Shown piece after piece: positions 53,668 to 63,032 of a stretch of DNA of 64,000 bases (its first letter is position 1; each line of letters begins with the position of its first letter). Under the pieces are notes generated by a model. The model ran no database searches. It saw only the letters and a list, made by a program, of their open reading frames with translations, and was not told the DNA's origin. A program made the translations under genes and the position numbers. Origin of the DNA: Rheinheimera sp. (GTDB lineage: Bacteria; Pseudomonadota; Gammaproteobacteria; Enterobacterales; Alteromonadaceae); the NCBI GenBank assembly GCA_003482455.1, contig DMYW01000058.1, forward strand, positions 1 to 64,000, in the 5' to 3' direction.

Positions 53668-54735
53668 ATGTTTGGCCTATTTTCGAAGAAAAAACACTCT
53701 GAGTTGCCCGAAGCCTTGCAACAATTGCTCAAGCAAGTGGCAATTGATGATTGGTTAATGCCGGTGCACGATCTGGCGAGCTCGGTCGAGTTCGATGGCA
53801 ATCAATGCACAATCACTTTGCCGTTTGTCGCTGATTTTGTTCAGGCACCGCTGCAAGCTGCCGTGAAGGACGCAGGCCTCTCGATTGTGATTAAGGTTAA
53901 ATCTGAACCTACGCCAACCAAGGTGTTTGGCTCGATCAAACAAGTGGTGTTGGTCGCTTCGGGTAAAGGCGGCGTCGGAAAGTCGACTACAGCCGTCAAT
54001 TTGGCGGTTGCTTTGTCGCAACAAGGTGCAAAAGTAGGGCTGTTGGACGCTGATATTTATGGGCCATCCATCCCAACCATGTTAGGCGAGAGTCTGACCC
54101 GAGCCTCTTCTCCGGACAATAAACATCTAAACCCAGTGCAGAAGTTTGGCATTTATATGCAATCGATTGGCTTTCTGGTTGCACCAGAACAAGCGTCGGT
54201 ATGGCGGGGCCCGATGGCGAGCAGTGCGCTGATGCAACTGATCAACGAGACCCTGTGGCCCGAGCTTGATTTGTTAATTGTCGATATGCCGCCCGGTACC
54301 GGCGATATCCAGCTGACCATGTCGCAAAAACTTAAAGTCAGCGGCGCCATAGTGGTGACAACGCCACAAGACGTGGCGCTAGCAGATGCACAAAAAGGCA
54401 TCGCGATGTTTCGGCAAGTGAATATTCCGGTACTGGGGCTGATTGAAAACATGAGTTTTTATCAATGCCCTTCGTGTGGTCATCAAGACGATATTTTTGG
54501 TACTGATGGCGGTAAAACGCTGGCGCAGCGCTATGGGGTGACAGTGCTCGGTCAATTGCCGCTGGAGACCAGCATCCGCGAACGTGCCGACCAAGGTGTA
54601 CCGATAGCCTTAGATCTGCAGCATCAAACAGCTGAAATCTATAGGAAAATAGCGCGACAATTAATTTTCACTTTATACTGGCAGCAGCAACTGACTGAAG
54701 GGCAGTCGGTTGAGATGCTGATGACGGACGACTGA
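53668..54735 (+). CDS. apbC: Fe-S cluster carrier ATPase Mrp/ApbC
   Basis: P-loop NTPase that carries Fe-S clusters to apoproteins. The 355-residue protein has an N-terminal MIP18-like domain (about 10-95), deviant Walker A GKGGVGKSTTAVNL, DADIYGPSIPTML, VDMPPGTGDIQLT and the CxxC cluster-binding site in YQCPSCGH. dcd follows one base after the stop. Confidence 0.95.
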   Translation: MFGLFSKKKHSELPEALQQLLKQVAIDDWLMPVHDLASSVEFDGNQCTITLPFVADFVQAPLQAAVKDAGLSIVIKVKSEPTPTKVFGSIKQVVLVASGKGGVGKSTTAVNLAVALSQQGAKVGLLDADIYGPSIPTMLGESLTRASSPDNKHLNPVQKFGIYMQSIGFLVAPEQASVWRGPMASSALMQLINETLWPELDLLIVDMPPGTGDIQLTMSQKLKVSGAIVVTTPQDVALADAQKGIAMFRQVNIPVLGLIENMSFYQCPSCGHQDDIFGTDGGKTLAQRYGVTVLGQLPLETSIRERADQGVPIALDLQHQTAEIYRKIARQLIFTLYWQQQLTEGQSVEMLMTDD

Positions 54736-54736
54736 T

Positions 54737-55327
54737 ATGAGACTGTGTGACCGCGACATTGAAAAATACCTAGCCGAAGGCCGTATTCAAATAGAGCCGC
54801 AGCCGGCAGCCGATATGATTTCTGGCGTGACTGTCGATATTCGCTTGGGCCATAAATTTCGTACTTTTCGCTCGCACACGGCGGCATTTATCGACTTAAG
54901 TGGCCCGCGGGAAGAAGTGCAAGCGGCGCTGGATTCGGTGATGAGCGATGAAATTGTGCTGCGTGATGACGAAGCCTTTTTCTTGCATCCAGGTGAGCTA
55001 GCCCTTGCCATTACGCTGGAATCTGTCACTTTGCCGGCGGATATTGTCGGTTGGCTAGACGGGCGTTCCAGCTTAGCGCGCCTGGGGTTAATGGTCCATG
55101 TGACCGCGCATCGGATTGATCCGGGCTGGTCAGGCAACATTGTTTTAGAATTCTACAACAGCGGCCGTTTGCCATTGGCGCTGCGCCCCGGCATGAAAAT
55201 AGGCGCGCTGAATTTTGAATTGATGACCGGTGAAGCGGCTCGTCCGTACAATAAACGGCAAGATGCGAAATACAAGCAGCAAAGTGGCGCTGTGGCGAGT
55301 CGCATCGGCCAAGATGACCAGGGTTAA
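54737..55327 (+). CDS. dcd: dCTP deaminase
   Basis: Makes dUTP from dCTP for thymidylate synthesis. The 196-residue protein starts MRLCDRDIEKYLAEGRIQIE, has the GRSSLARLGLMVHVTAHRID block with the catalytic glutamate nearby (VLEFYNSGRLPLALRPGMKI), and ends like E. coli Dcd. It is coupled to mrp, as in E. coli relatives. Confidence 0.96.
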   Translation: MRLCDRDIEKYLAEGRIQIEPQPAADMISGVTVDIRLGHKFRTFRSHTAAFIDLSGPREEVQAALDSVMSDEIVLRDDEAFFLHPGELALAITLESVTLPADIVGWLDGRSSLARLGLMVHVTAHRIDPGWSGNIVLEFYNSGRLPLALRPGMKIGALNFELMTGEAARPYNKRQDAKYKQQSGAVASRIGQDDQG

Positions 55328-55353
55328 TTGCCAATTTCACCGACAGCCACGCC

Positions 55354-55414
55354 AAAATAAAAAGCCCACACCGAGGTGTGGGCGAAAATCATTTTGACAA
55401 AGCAAAAATGAAGC
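55354..55414 (-). ncRNA. Candidate small RNA with intrinsic terminator
   Basis: On the minus strand GCCCACACC/GGTGTGGGC (55383-55364) is followed by TTTTTATTTT, a strong terminator, yet no minus-strand gene lies upstream for three kilobases. A promoter-like TTGCAC (55450-55445) and CATAAT (55426-55421), 18 apart, would start transcription near 55414. The product would be about 60 nt with an unstructured AU-rich head, the layout of Hfq-binding small RNAs. Inference from sequence alone. Confidence 0.5.
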
Positions 55415-55420
55415 TTGGTA

Positions 55421-55450
55421 ATTATGCAGTAAATTTGCATAACAGTGCAA
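55421..55450 (-). promoter_or_regulatory. Promoter-like pair for the candidate small RNA
   Basis: TTGCAC and CATAAT separated by 18 bases. The -10 has five of six consensus bases. Confidence 0.45.
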
Positions 55451-55543
55451 GGGTTGAATTGTGTTGCCCTTGCAGGACAAACCTTATTCTAACCCTCTGG
55501 TAGCCTTGCCTCGCGGCTGCAACAACATGCAAAAGAGTCAACT

Positions 55544-56440
55544 ATGAAACGCGCTGATCTGATCCGATTATTGTTGTTAGCTGCGATTTGGGGCGCATCG
55601 TTTCTGTTTATTCGAATCGCGGCTCCCGCTTTTGGTTCAAGCGCTTTGATGTGTGTACGTGTCGTGATCGCTGCATTATTTCTGTTTGCCGTCATGCAGC
55701 TTTTTGGCAAAAATCGTTTACAAACCACCGACGCTTGGCACTATTTGTTGTTGGGTGGCGTGAACTCTGCATTGCCTTTTGTACTCTATGCCTATGCGTC
55801 ACATTGGCTCAGCGCATCCATTCTAGCGGTGCTTAACGCCACAGCGCCGATGTGGGGGTTGTTGATTGGCGTCGTGGTATTTCGGCAGCGGGTTCCATTC
55901 AAAAGTGTGTTGGGTCTAGCGCTGGGTGTGGTGGGTGTTGGAGTGTTAGTGGGCTTTGACCCCTTGTTGATGCAGCCGGGGAGTGGTCTTGCTGTTGCTG
56001 CAGGTGCCGCGGCGGCTTGTTGTTATGGCATAGCTACGCACTACACAAAGCGCGCAAAGCAACGTCAAGCCTTTGATAATGCTCATGGAAGTATGTGGGC
56101 GGCGGCCATTTGGTTAGCGCCTTTTGCGCTAATGAATTGGCCTGCGACTATGCCAGCGCTTGATATGTGGTTGGCGGTAACGTTGTTGGCTGTGCTGTGC
56201 ACAAGTATTGCTTATTTATTGTACTTTCGTTTATTGAGCGACATTGGCCCGACTAATAGTCTTACGGTGACTTTTTTAATCCCGGTGTTTGGTGTCTTTT
56301 GGGGGCACACTTTACTGGGGGAAGTGATTGGTTGGCACACAGTGATAGGGGTAGTGTGTGTCCTGTGTGGGACCTCATTGGTCACCGGTTTTTCAGTCAC
56401 AAGTTTGTGGCAACAAAAACGTGAAAATCTTGCAAAATAA
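55544..56440 (+). CDS. EamA/DMT-family transporter
   Basis: A 298-residue membrane protein with about ten segments arranged as two EamA repeats (LIRLLLLAAIWGASFLFIRI at the start of the first; FRLLSDIGPTNSLTVTFLIP in the second). Drug/metabolite exporter superfamily; substrate unknown. No regulator adjacent. Confidence 0.9.
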   Translation: MKRADLIRLLLLAAIWGASFLFIRIAAPAFGSSALMCVRVVIAALFLFAVMQLFGKNRLQTTDAWHYLLLGGVNSALPFVLYAYASHWLSASILAVLNATAPMWGLLIGVVVFRQRVPFKSVLGLALGVVGVGVLVGFDPLLMQPGSGLAVAAGAAAACCYGIATHYTKRAKQRQAFDNAHGSMWAAAIWLAPFALMNWPATMPALDMWLAVTLLAVLCTSIAYLLYFRLLSDIGPTNSLTVTFLIPVFGVFWGHTLLGEVIGWHTVIGVVCVLCGTSLVTGFSVTSLWQQKRENLAK

Positions 56441-56524
56441 TGTTAATTCATAACGGATTCAGTTTCGCTTATCTATAACCAAGTGAATTCACAGCACAGT
56501 CTGCCAGTCAGACAGGAGAGCACC

Positions 56525-58273
56525 ATGTTTACCCGTCGTTTGTTAGTCAGTTGTATCAGCGCGGCAGTACTGACGTCGGCATCGGTTCAGGCAGTCGATA
56601 CCAAGGCGGCGGCGAAAGCCACTGCACAGTTAAGCCAGAAGCAAGGCCAACAGCAACGCCAGCAGGAGTCACAGATCGAGCGCCTAAGCCAAGCTCAACT
56701 AGATCAAATGTTAGCGCCGATTGCCTTATATCCGGACACTGTGCTTACCCATGTGCTGATTGCATCCACCTATCCTTTAGAGCTGGTCAAAGCAGCCCGG
56801 TGGTTAACAACGCAACGTTCGATGACCTCAGAGCAGTTGTTAGCCGCAGCAGAAAATCAAGATTGGGACCCAAGCGTTCGCGCGTTGGTTGCCTTTCCAA
56901 ACATTATTACCACGCTAAACAATGACTTAGATTGGACGCAAAATTTGGGCGATGCTTTTTTAGCACAGCCAGACGAGGTCATGGACACCATTCAGCGATT
57001 GCGAGAAAAAGCCTACGCCGCGGGTTCGTTGAATAATCAGCAGTATTACAACGTGGAACGGAAAGAACGTGTGATCGTCATCGAACCACGTTCGCCTGAA
57101 GTTGTTTATGTACCAGTTTATGATGCCCGTTACGTGTATGGCGAATGGTGGTGGCATGATTATCCTCCAGTCTATTGGAGTAGTTACGGTGGCTATAGCT
57201 CAGGCAGTTATTTCTACTGGGGTACGGGTGTTCGTGTAGCCCCAGGCTTCTATTTTTCAACAGTGTACTGGCCTCGTCGCGAAGTCATCGTCGTGCCGCA
57301 TTACCGTAGAACGCATTATTACCGTTCATATGACATGTACCGCCATGAAGAGCGCCGCCATTGGCGTCACGAGCCAGTGCACCGTCGTGGAGTAGAATAC
57401 CGTCATGGATATGACCCTATAGCCGATGTCCGTGAGCGTGATGCCGGCGACTATCGTGGACGCCCGCGCCAAGACCGGGGTAGTGGTCATCAAGGCGGTT
57501 ATGATCCGCGGGGTGGGACATCTAACGGTGGCGGTCATTCAGACCAATTATCACCGAGAGAAAAAGTGGTGGAGCAAATTCGTCACAATCGTGGTGAACA
57601 GCGTGACGGCTCGGAACGAGGACGTCCGGCTCGGCAAGATACCGGTGAAGTAATCGATCGCACTGATAATGCAGCTGTAGAACAGGTAGGCGAGCAAATT
57701 CAAGACCGCCGCCAATCTGCCATCGAGCGGATGCGCCAACGCGTCGACACCGAACGCCAAGGTGGTGACACTGAGCGGCTAGGTGGCCGAGACACCATTA
57801 GCCCACGCCCTGAACTGACGCCGCAAGATCAAGTGCGCGATCGATTCAAAAACCCGCGTACGATCGAGCCGGTCGACCGTGAACCTACGATCCAACAGCC
57901 AGTGCAACAAGAACCAGTTCGTAGTGATCGTGTGTTCCAAGAACCTGTGCGTAATGAACCTGTGTTCCAAGAACCCGTTCGCAATGAACCTGTGTTCCAA
58001 GAGCCGGTTCGTAATGAACCTGTGTTCCTAGAACCGGTGCGCCGTGAACCCGTGTTCCAAGAACCGGTGCGCAGTGAACCCGTGTTCCAAGAGCCCGTGC
58101 GCAGTGAACCTGTGTTCCAGGAACCCGTTCGCAATGAACCCGTGTTTCGTGAGCCGGTTCGTAGTGAACCGGTGTTCCAAGAACCCGTTCGGAGTGAACC
58201 GATGCGCATTGAACAACCTCGCATGGAGTCCAATGGTGGTGACCGGTTCCGTGGTATTCGCCGCGACGACTAA
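56525..58273 (+). CDS. DUF3300 exported protein with C-terminal decapeptide repeats
   Basis: A 582-residue protein with a signal peptide (1-23, ending SVQA). The DUF3300 domain follows: QLDQMLAPIALYPDTVLTHV then LIASTYPLELVKAARWL and VVYVPVYDARYVYGEWWW. The middle is rich in Tyr, His and Arg. The C-terminus has ten copies of EPVRxEPVFQ. The ATG at 56525 has CAGGAGAG upstream; the frame opens earlier at 56483 without one. Function unknown; envelope location expected. Confidence 0.88.
   Translation: MFTRRLLVSCISAAVLTSASVQAVDTKAAAKATAQLSQKQGQQQRQQESQIERLSQAQLDQMLAPIALYPDTVLTHVLIASTYPLELVKAARWLTTQRSMTSEQLLAAAENQDWDPSVRALVAFPNIITTLNNDLDWTQNLGDAFLAQPDEVMDTIQRLREKAYAAGSLNNQQYYNVERKERVIVIEPRSPEVVYVPVYDARYVYGEWWWHDYPPVYWSSYGGYSSGSYFYWGTGVRVAPGFYFSTVYWPRREVIVVPHYRRTHYYRSYDMYRHEERRHWRHEPVHRRGVEYRHGYDPIADVRERDAGDYRGRPRQDRGSGHQGGYDPRGGTSNGGGHSDQLSPREKVVEQIRHNRGEQRDGSERGRPARQDTGEVIDRTDNAAVEQVGEQIQDRRQSAIERMRQRVDTERQGGDTERLGGRDTISPRPELTPQDQVRDRFKNPRTIEPVDREPTIQQPVQQEPVRSDRVFQEPVRNEPVFQEPVRNEPVFQEPVRNEPVFLEPVRREPVFQEPVRSEPVFQEPVRSEPVFQEPVRNEPVFREPVRSEPVFQEPVRSEPMRIEQPRMESNGGDRFRGIRRDD
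57911..58210 (+). repeat. Ten 30-bp tandem repeats encoding EPVRxEPVFQ
   Basis: Ten units of 30 bases in register, each encoding ten residues. The variable position is S, N or R; the outer units are more diverged. Copy-number change would keep the reading frame. Confidence 0.95.
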
Positions 58274-58301
58274 ACAAACTGTTTAGAAAATGATTTACAC
58301 T

Positions 58302-58327
58302 GACCCGAGGCCTCTCGGGTCTTTTTC
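58302..58327 (+). terminator. Terminator after DUF3300 gene
   Basis: GACCCGAG/CTCGGGTC around GCCT with TTTTT. Confidence 0.88.
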
Positions 58328-58343
58328 ATGAAAGGAATTACCA

Positions 58344-58919
58344 ATGAAACTGTACGGCTCTATTGCATCTCCGTTTGTGCGTCGTTTACGAATTGCTTTG
58401 TATGGTCAAGATTTTGAATTTGTGGCATTGAATATTTTTGAGGCGGCGGGCCGCGAAGAACTGATCCGGTTAAATCCAACCCGCAAAGTACCCATGCTAG
58501 AAGACCAAGGTACCGTCATTTTTGATTCAGGGGTTATCTACCGTTATTTGGTTGCAACGCGTGGTTTGCCGGCCTTGACGTGGCAACAAGAAAACAATTT
58601 AACCACCATCAACGCCGCCAATGATTCGTTGGTAGAGCTGTTGCTGTGTCAACGCTCAGGGTTTGATACCAAGGATGACCGCTTGTTTTTTAACTTGCAG
58701 CGTGAGCGTGTGCAAGCGACACTCGCCATTTTGGATCAAAAGGTTGCCGCTGGGGAATTCAAAGCGTGGGACTATGTGGCGCAAAGTTTGTATTGCTTAG
58801 TGGATTGGGCTGCATTTCGCCAACTCGCTGATTTGACGCCTTTTACGAATCTACTCGATTTTGTCGCAGCGCATGCACAGCGGGCGGAGATCACAAGTAC
58901 AGATCCACGTTTGGCCTAG
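58344..58919 (+). CDS. Glutathione S-transferase family protein
   Basis: A 191-residue protein with an N-terminal thioredoxin-fold domain (MKLYGSIASPFVRRLRIALY; NPTRKVPMLED with the cis-proline; FDSGVIYRYL) and an all-helical C-terminal domain ending short. Active-site serine in the IASPFVRR stretch. Reaction unknown. Confidence 0.88.
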   Translation: MKLYGSIASPFVRRLRIALYGQDFEFVALNIFEAAGREELIRLNPTRKVPMLEDQGTVIFDSGVIYRYLVATRGLPALTWQQENNLTTINAANDSLVELLLCQRSGFDTKDDRLFFNLQRERVQATLAILDQKVAAGEFKAWDYVAQSLYCLVDWAAFRQLADLTPFTNLLDFVAAHAQRAEITSTDPRLA

Positions 58920-58934
58920 TACTAAGCCATGGTG

Positions 58935-58966
58935 AAAAAAGCCCGCAACAGCGGGCTTTTAAGTTT
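58935..58966. terminator. Bidirectional terminator between GST and ABC exporter
   Basis: AAAGCCCGC/GCGGGCTTT around AACA with A- and T-runs. Confidence 0.88.
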
Positions 58967-58971
58967 TCGAA

Positions 58972-60804
58972 CTATTCAAGCCCGATAAAACCGCCGGTTT
59001 GGTGCGCCCACAGCTGTGCGTAGATGCCGCCTTGGGCGAGTAATTGTTGATGGGTACCTTGTTCGACGATTTGCCCTTTGTCTAGCACAATCAGCCGATC
59101 CATCGCAGCTATCGTCGATAGGCGATGCGCAATCGCAATAACAGTTTTGCCTGCCATCAATTGACTTAAACTGTGTTGGATAGCCGCTTCAACTTCTGAA
59201 TCTAGTGCCGACGTTGCTTCATCAAGCACCAAAATAGGCGCATTTTTTAATAAAACCCGCGCAATCGCGATACGTTGGCGTTGACCACCAGACAGTTTGA
59301 CGCCACGTTCGCCAACTTGCGCATCAAGACCTGAGCGACCCGCAGGATCTGTCAAATCGTTGATAAAGTCGCTGGCTTCTGCTGCTTGAATCGCCGCGAG
59401 GAGTTCTTGTTCGGTCGCATCGGGTCGCCCGTACAAAATGTTCTCGCGTACCGAGCGATGTAGCAGTGACGTGTCTTGCGTGACCATGGCGATTTCGCGC
59501 CGCAAGGATTCCTGCTGGACCGCGGCCACAGCTTGACCATCAATCGAAATGCTACCACTGTCGATGTCATAAAAACGCAGCAGTAAATTCACCAAGGTGG
59601 ATTTACCGGCGCCTGAACGGCCGACAAGGCCGATTTTTTCACCCGGAGCTATAGTCAAATTGAGCTGATTGAGTACTGGATCTCGCTCGGGTTGGTAGCG
59701 GAAAGTGACATTGTTAAACTCGATTTTTCCTGCGCTGACCTGCAGCGGTTGTGCATCACTTGCATCAACCACGGTGCGCGGTTTGGTTAAGGTTGCCATC
59801 CCATCGGCGACCGTACCAATGTTTTCAAATAGCGACGACACTTCCCACATAATCCACTGTGACATGCCGTTTAAACGCAACGCCAAGGCCACAGCGATTG
59901 CAATAGCCCCAATAGACACCAATTGCTGCGTCCACAACCAAATCGATAAACCGGCTACGGCAAACACCAAGGCATAGTTAATGGCTTGCACAGAAAAACT
60001 CAGCCAAGTGACTAAGCGCATCTGCTCGTAAACGGGGCCTAAAAACAGTTGCATGCTTTGTTTGGCATAGTCTGCTTCACGCGATGTATGCGAAAACAAC
60101 TTGATGGTTGTGATGTTGGTATAGCTGTCGACAATGCGACCTGTCATCTCTGAGCGCGCATCGGCTTGGCGGTTTGCAACGTCTTTCAGGCGTGGCACGA
60201 AGTAAATCTGAAGCACAATGTACAACACTAACCAAACCAGTAACGGCAGTACCAAGCGAATATCTGCATCCGCCACCAAAAACACCATGGAGCCGAAGTA
60301 CACCAGCACATAGACCATGACATCAAGCAGCTTGGTCGCGGTTTCCCGCACGGCAAGCGCTGTTTGCATGACTTTCGTGGCGATCCGTCCGGCAAACTCA
60401 TGCTGATAAAAACTCATACTTTGTGACAGCATGTAGCGATGTGCGGACCAGCGAATGGCCATTGGGAAGTTGCCCAAAATGGCTTGGTGAATAATTGACG
60501 CGTGCAATAGCACCAATAGTGGGATCAACAGGATAACAACCGCGCCCATCCACAGTAGATGCGAGCCTTCTTGCTGCCAAAATGTGGCAGGGTCTTTCCC
60601 AACCAGCCAATCGACCAGCTGTCCCATAAAACCAAACAGTTGTACTTCTAAACAAGCGAGCACCGCAGTAAGCAGCGCCATCAGCAACAATGGCCGTTTC
60701 ATGCCTTGGCTGTAATGTAAACAAAACGCCAACAACCCATGTGGTGGTTGGGTGGGTTCGGCAACCGGAAATGGACGAGTCCATCGTTCAAACCAAGAAA
60801 GCAT
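58972..60804 (-). CDS. ABC exporter, fused permease and ATPase (MsbA/Mdl-like)
   Basis: A 610-residue half-transporter: six membrane segments in about residues 35-345, then an ATPase domain with Walker A GRSGAGKST, signature LSGGQRQRIAIARVLL, Walker B ILVLDEATSALD and the H-loop IAHRLSTI. It will act as a dimer. The gene starts three bases after ltaE, so they share a transcript. Substrate unknown. Confidence 0.92.
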   Translation of the reverse strand: MLSWFERWTRPFPVAEPTQPPHGLLAFCLHYSQGMKRPLLLMALLTAVLACLEVQLFGFMGQLVDWLVGKDPATFWQQEGSHLLWMGAVVILLIPLLVLLHASIIHQAILGNFPMAIRWSAHRYMLSQSMSFYQHEFAGRIATKVMQTALAVRETATKLLDVMVYVLVYFGSMVFLVADADIRLVLPLLVWLVLYIVLQIYFVPRLKDVANRQADARSEMTGRIVDSYTNITTIKLFSHTSREADYAKQSMQLFLGPVYEQMRLVTWLSFSVQAINYALVFAVAGLSIWLWTQQLVSIGAIAIAVALALRLNGMSQWIMWEVSSLFENIGTVADGMATLTKPRTVVDASDAQPLQVSAGKIEFNNVTFRYQPERDPVLNQLNLTIAPGEKIGLVGRSGAGKSTLVNLLLRFYDIDSGSISIDGQAVAAVQQESLRREIAMVTQDTSLLHRSVRENILYGRPDATEQELLAAIQAAEASDFINDLTDPAGRSGLDAQVGERGVKLSGGQRQRIAIARVLLKNAPILVLDEATSALDSEVEAAIQHSLSQLMAGKTVIAIAHRLSTIAAMDRLIVLDKGQIVEQGTHQQLLAQGGIYAQLWAHQTGGFIGLE

Positions 60805-60807
60805 GGG

Positions 60808-61878
60808 TTATCTCACAAGTGGTGCTGAGGCACGAAAGGCCTGTAGCGTTAATTCTAAAGTGTTCTCTGGTAAATCTAGGTGCGTGACTAAGCGTAAACG
60901 TACCCATGCTGCACCTTGGGTCTGATACTGCGACGAGGTCAGTTTGACCTGTTGTTGTGCTAATTGCGGTAACCAGCGCCCGGCCAATCCTGCGTCCATA
61001 TCAATAAACAACATATTGGTATGCGCGTCATGGACCACAACCTGTGTCGACAAGCCAAGTTCGTTAATGAGCACGCGTAGTTGGCTGCAAAGTGCAGCCG
61101 CGAGTTGATGGTCGTTGGCAAGTCGATTTACATGATGGCGCAATGCATATTCACCGGCTGCAGCGAGCAACCCAGCTTGCCGCATGCCGCCGCCGAGCAT
61201 TTTGCGCACGCGTTTTGCTCGATGGATGAATTCAGTGGAACCGAGGAGTAGCGAGCCGACCGGAGCGCCTAAACCTTTTGACAAACACAACGATACCGAA
61301 TCAAAACCCTGACACAAAGCACGGGCATTGTCGTAGGGGTCACCCGGTAAACTCACCGCGGCATTCATCAAGCGCGCCCCATCGATGTGACAGGCTAATC
61401 CGTATTGCTTGGCTAGCGCTGACATTTGTTGCATGTAGCTCAGTGGCAGCACTTTACCGCCGGTGGTGTTTTCAATGACCAGCAACTTGGTGCGGGCAAA
61501 ATGCGGATCGTCTGGTTTAATGGCCGCCACAATATCTTGTGCACTAATAGTTCCATCAGGCTGATTGGCGATCGGCTGCGGTTGGATAGAACCAAGCACT
61601 GCCATACCGCCGCCTTCCCAACGATAGGTGTGCCATTGTTGACCGACAATCGCTTCATCACCGCGCTGACAATGGCTCATCAGCGCCATCAGGTTGGTCA
61701 TGGTGCCGCTTGGCGCAAACAAGGCGGTTTCAAACCCAAGCAGCTCAGCGGCGTAGTTCTGTAAGCTCTTTACGGAAGGGTCATCGGCAAACACATCATC
61801 GCCAAGCGGCGCGCTAGCCATGATGTCGCGCATGGCTTGGGTGGGTTGTGTCACCGTATCAGAACGAAAGTCCAGCAT
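60808..61878 (-). CDS. ltaE: Low-specificity L-threonine aldolase
   Basis: PLP enzyme splitting threonine or allo-threonine to glycine and acetaldehyde. The 356-residue protein has the FRSDTVTQPTQAMRDIMA start, HIDGARLMNAAVSL (PLP-binding aspartate), SLCLSKGLGAPVGS with the Schiff-base lysine, and RKMLGGGMRQAG. An AGGA precedes the ATG. Confidence 0.94.
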   Translation of the reverse strand: MLDFRSDTVTQPTQAMRDIMASAPLGDDVFADDPSVKSLQNYAAELLGFETALFAPSGTMTNLMALMSHCQRGDEAIVGQQWHTYRWEGGGMAVLGSIQPQPIANQPDGTISAQDIVAAIKPDDPHFARTKLLVIENTTGGKVLPLSYMQQMSALAKQYGLACHIDGARLMNAAVSLPGDPYDNARALCQGFDSVSLCLSKGLGAPVGSLLLGSTEFIHRAKRVRKMLGGGMRQAGLLAAAGEYALRHHVNRLANDHQLAAALCSQLRVLINELGLSTQVVVHDAHTNMLFIDMDAGLAGRWLPQLAQQQVKLTSSQYQTQGAAWVRLRLVTHLDLPENTLELTLQAFRASAPLVR

Positions 61879-61978
61879 GATTAGATCCTAGAAATGAAGG
61901 CTCGGCGCCGACAACTGTAATGCAAAAGTCGGTTGCGATACTGTGCAAACCGGTTAACTGTGCTGAAAACGAGTCAGT

Positions 61979-62935
61979 TTAATGTTCTTTGAGTAGATTC
62001 GGAAGCAAAGCTGCGGCGTCATGATGGACCCATTCCGTTTTGCCTGCATCTGCCAAATGTTCAGCTAAATAGCGGATCCAGGATTGCGCGGCATAACTCA
62101 GGCGTTGGTCGGCTCGTCGCACCAAATGCCAATGGCTCTGCAGCGGGAAATCTTCCACATCCAGCACGCATAGCTGGGAGGGATTTTCTTGCAGTGTATG
62201 GGCGGACAAAACCGCCAAACCTAGGCCTGACGAGACGCTTAACCGGATCATTTCATTGCTTTCCATTTGCATCACGTGCGGTAGTTGCACCCCTTGATTG
62301 CTCAGCCAAGATTCAAACATCAAACGAGTGGCAGAACCCGGTTCGCGGATTAAGAAGGTCTCTTGGATTAGATCTGCAAAACGCACCCGCCGACCGCTAG
62401 CCCAGTGGCCGGGTGGTGCAATTAGTTGCAGTGGATTTTTTAACAATCGTACTGCCTGCACCTGCTCACCACTTGGTGGATGGCTAAACATATAAATATC
62501 ATCGAGTTGATGTTGAAACCGCTGCAATATTTGCGCACGGTTCCCAATACTGACTGTGACATCAACCCCTGAAAATTGCTGTTTAAAACCGGTTAAAAGT
62601 TTAGGTAGTAGGTACTGCGCGGTACTTACGACAGCAATTGTTAAATGTCCATGTAAGCCAGCCCGGTAATGTTCAAGCTGTTGATTAAAGTCATCAAATC
62701 GGCCTAACACATCTTGAGCCGCTTGATACAGCATTTGGCCAATTTCGGTAGGTTTTAAACCTGTGCTACTTGGTTCTAGCAGCGGTTCGCCCACTAATTC
62801 CGTCAGCTTTTTTAATTGGATAGAGACTGTTGGCTGGGTTAAATGCAGGCGATTTGCAGCAGCTGTCACCGAGCCACCCCGCACGACTTCCCCATACACT
62901 TGCAATAAACGCACGCTGAGATGGCGGATGTTCAT
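61979..62935 (-). CDS. LysR-family regulator divergent from the SbtA-like gene
   Basis: A 318-residue LysR protein: helix-turn-helix in GGSVTAAANRLHLTQPTVSI (residues about 20-40) and a periplasmic-binding-like effector domain (GHLTIAVVSTAQYLLPKLL onward), reminiscent of CbbR and CysB-like members. It is divergently placed to the SbtA-like permease, so it most likely controls it. Confidence 0.9.
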   Translation of the reverse strand: MNIRHLSVRLLQVYGEVVRGGSVTAAANRLHLTQPTVSIQLKKLTELVGEPLLEPSSTGLKPTEIGQMLYQAAQDVLGRFDDFNQQLEHYRAGLHGHLTIAVVSTAQYLLPKLLTGFKQQFSGVDVTVSIGNRAQILQRFQHQLDDIYMFSHPPSGEQVQAVRLLKNPLQLIAPPGHWASGRRVRFADLIQETFLIREPGSATRLMFESWLSNQGVQLPHVMQMESNEMIRLSVSSGLGLAVLSAHTLQENPSQLCVLDVEDFPLQSHWHLVRRADQRLSYAAQSWIRYLAEHLADAGKTEWVHHDAAALLPNLLKEH

Positions 62936-63032
62936 AGATGGTTATCTATATTGGGCTATTGAAGTATTAATTAGGAATTATGTCCAAGCTTGCTGACAAT
63001 AGCCAGCAGTTTTCAGCAAGTAGGGGACAAAA

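Noticed and set aside
57911..58210. Possible CRISPR array because of 30-base periodic repeats
   Set aside because: The repeats are contiguous, coding and without spacers.
57779..58277. Minus-strand open frames with repeated GSLRTGSWNT-like sequence
   Set aside because: They are the antisense of the 30-bp DUF3300 repeat, which stays open because the unit is a multiple of three.
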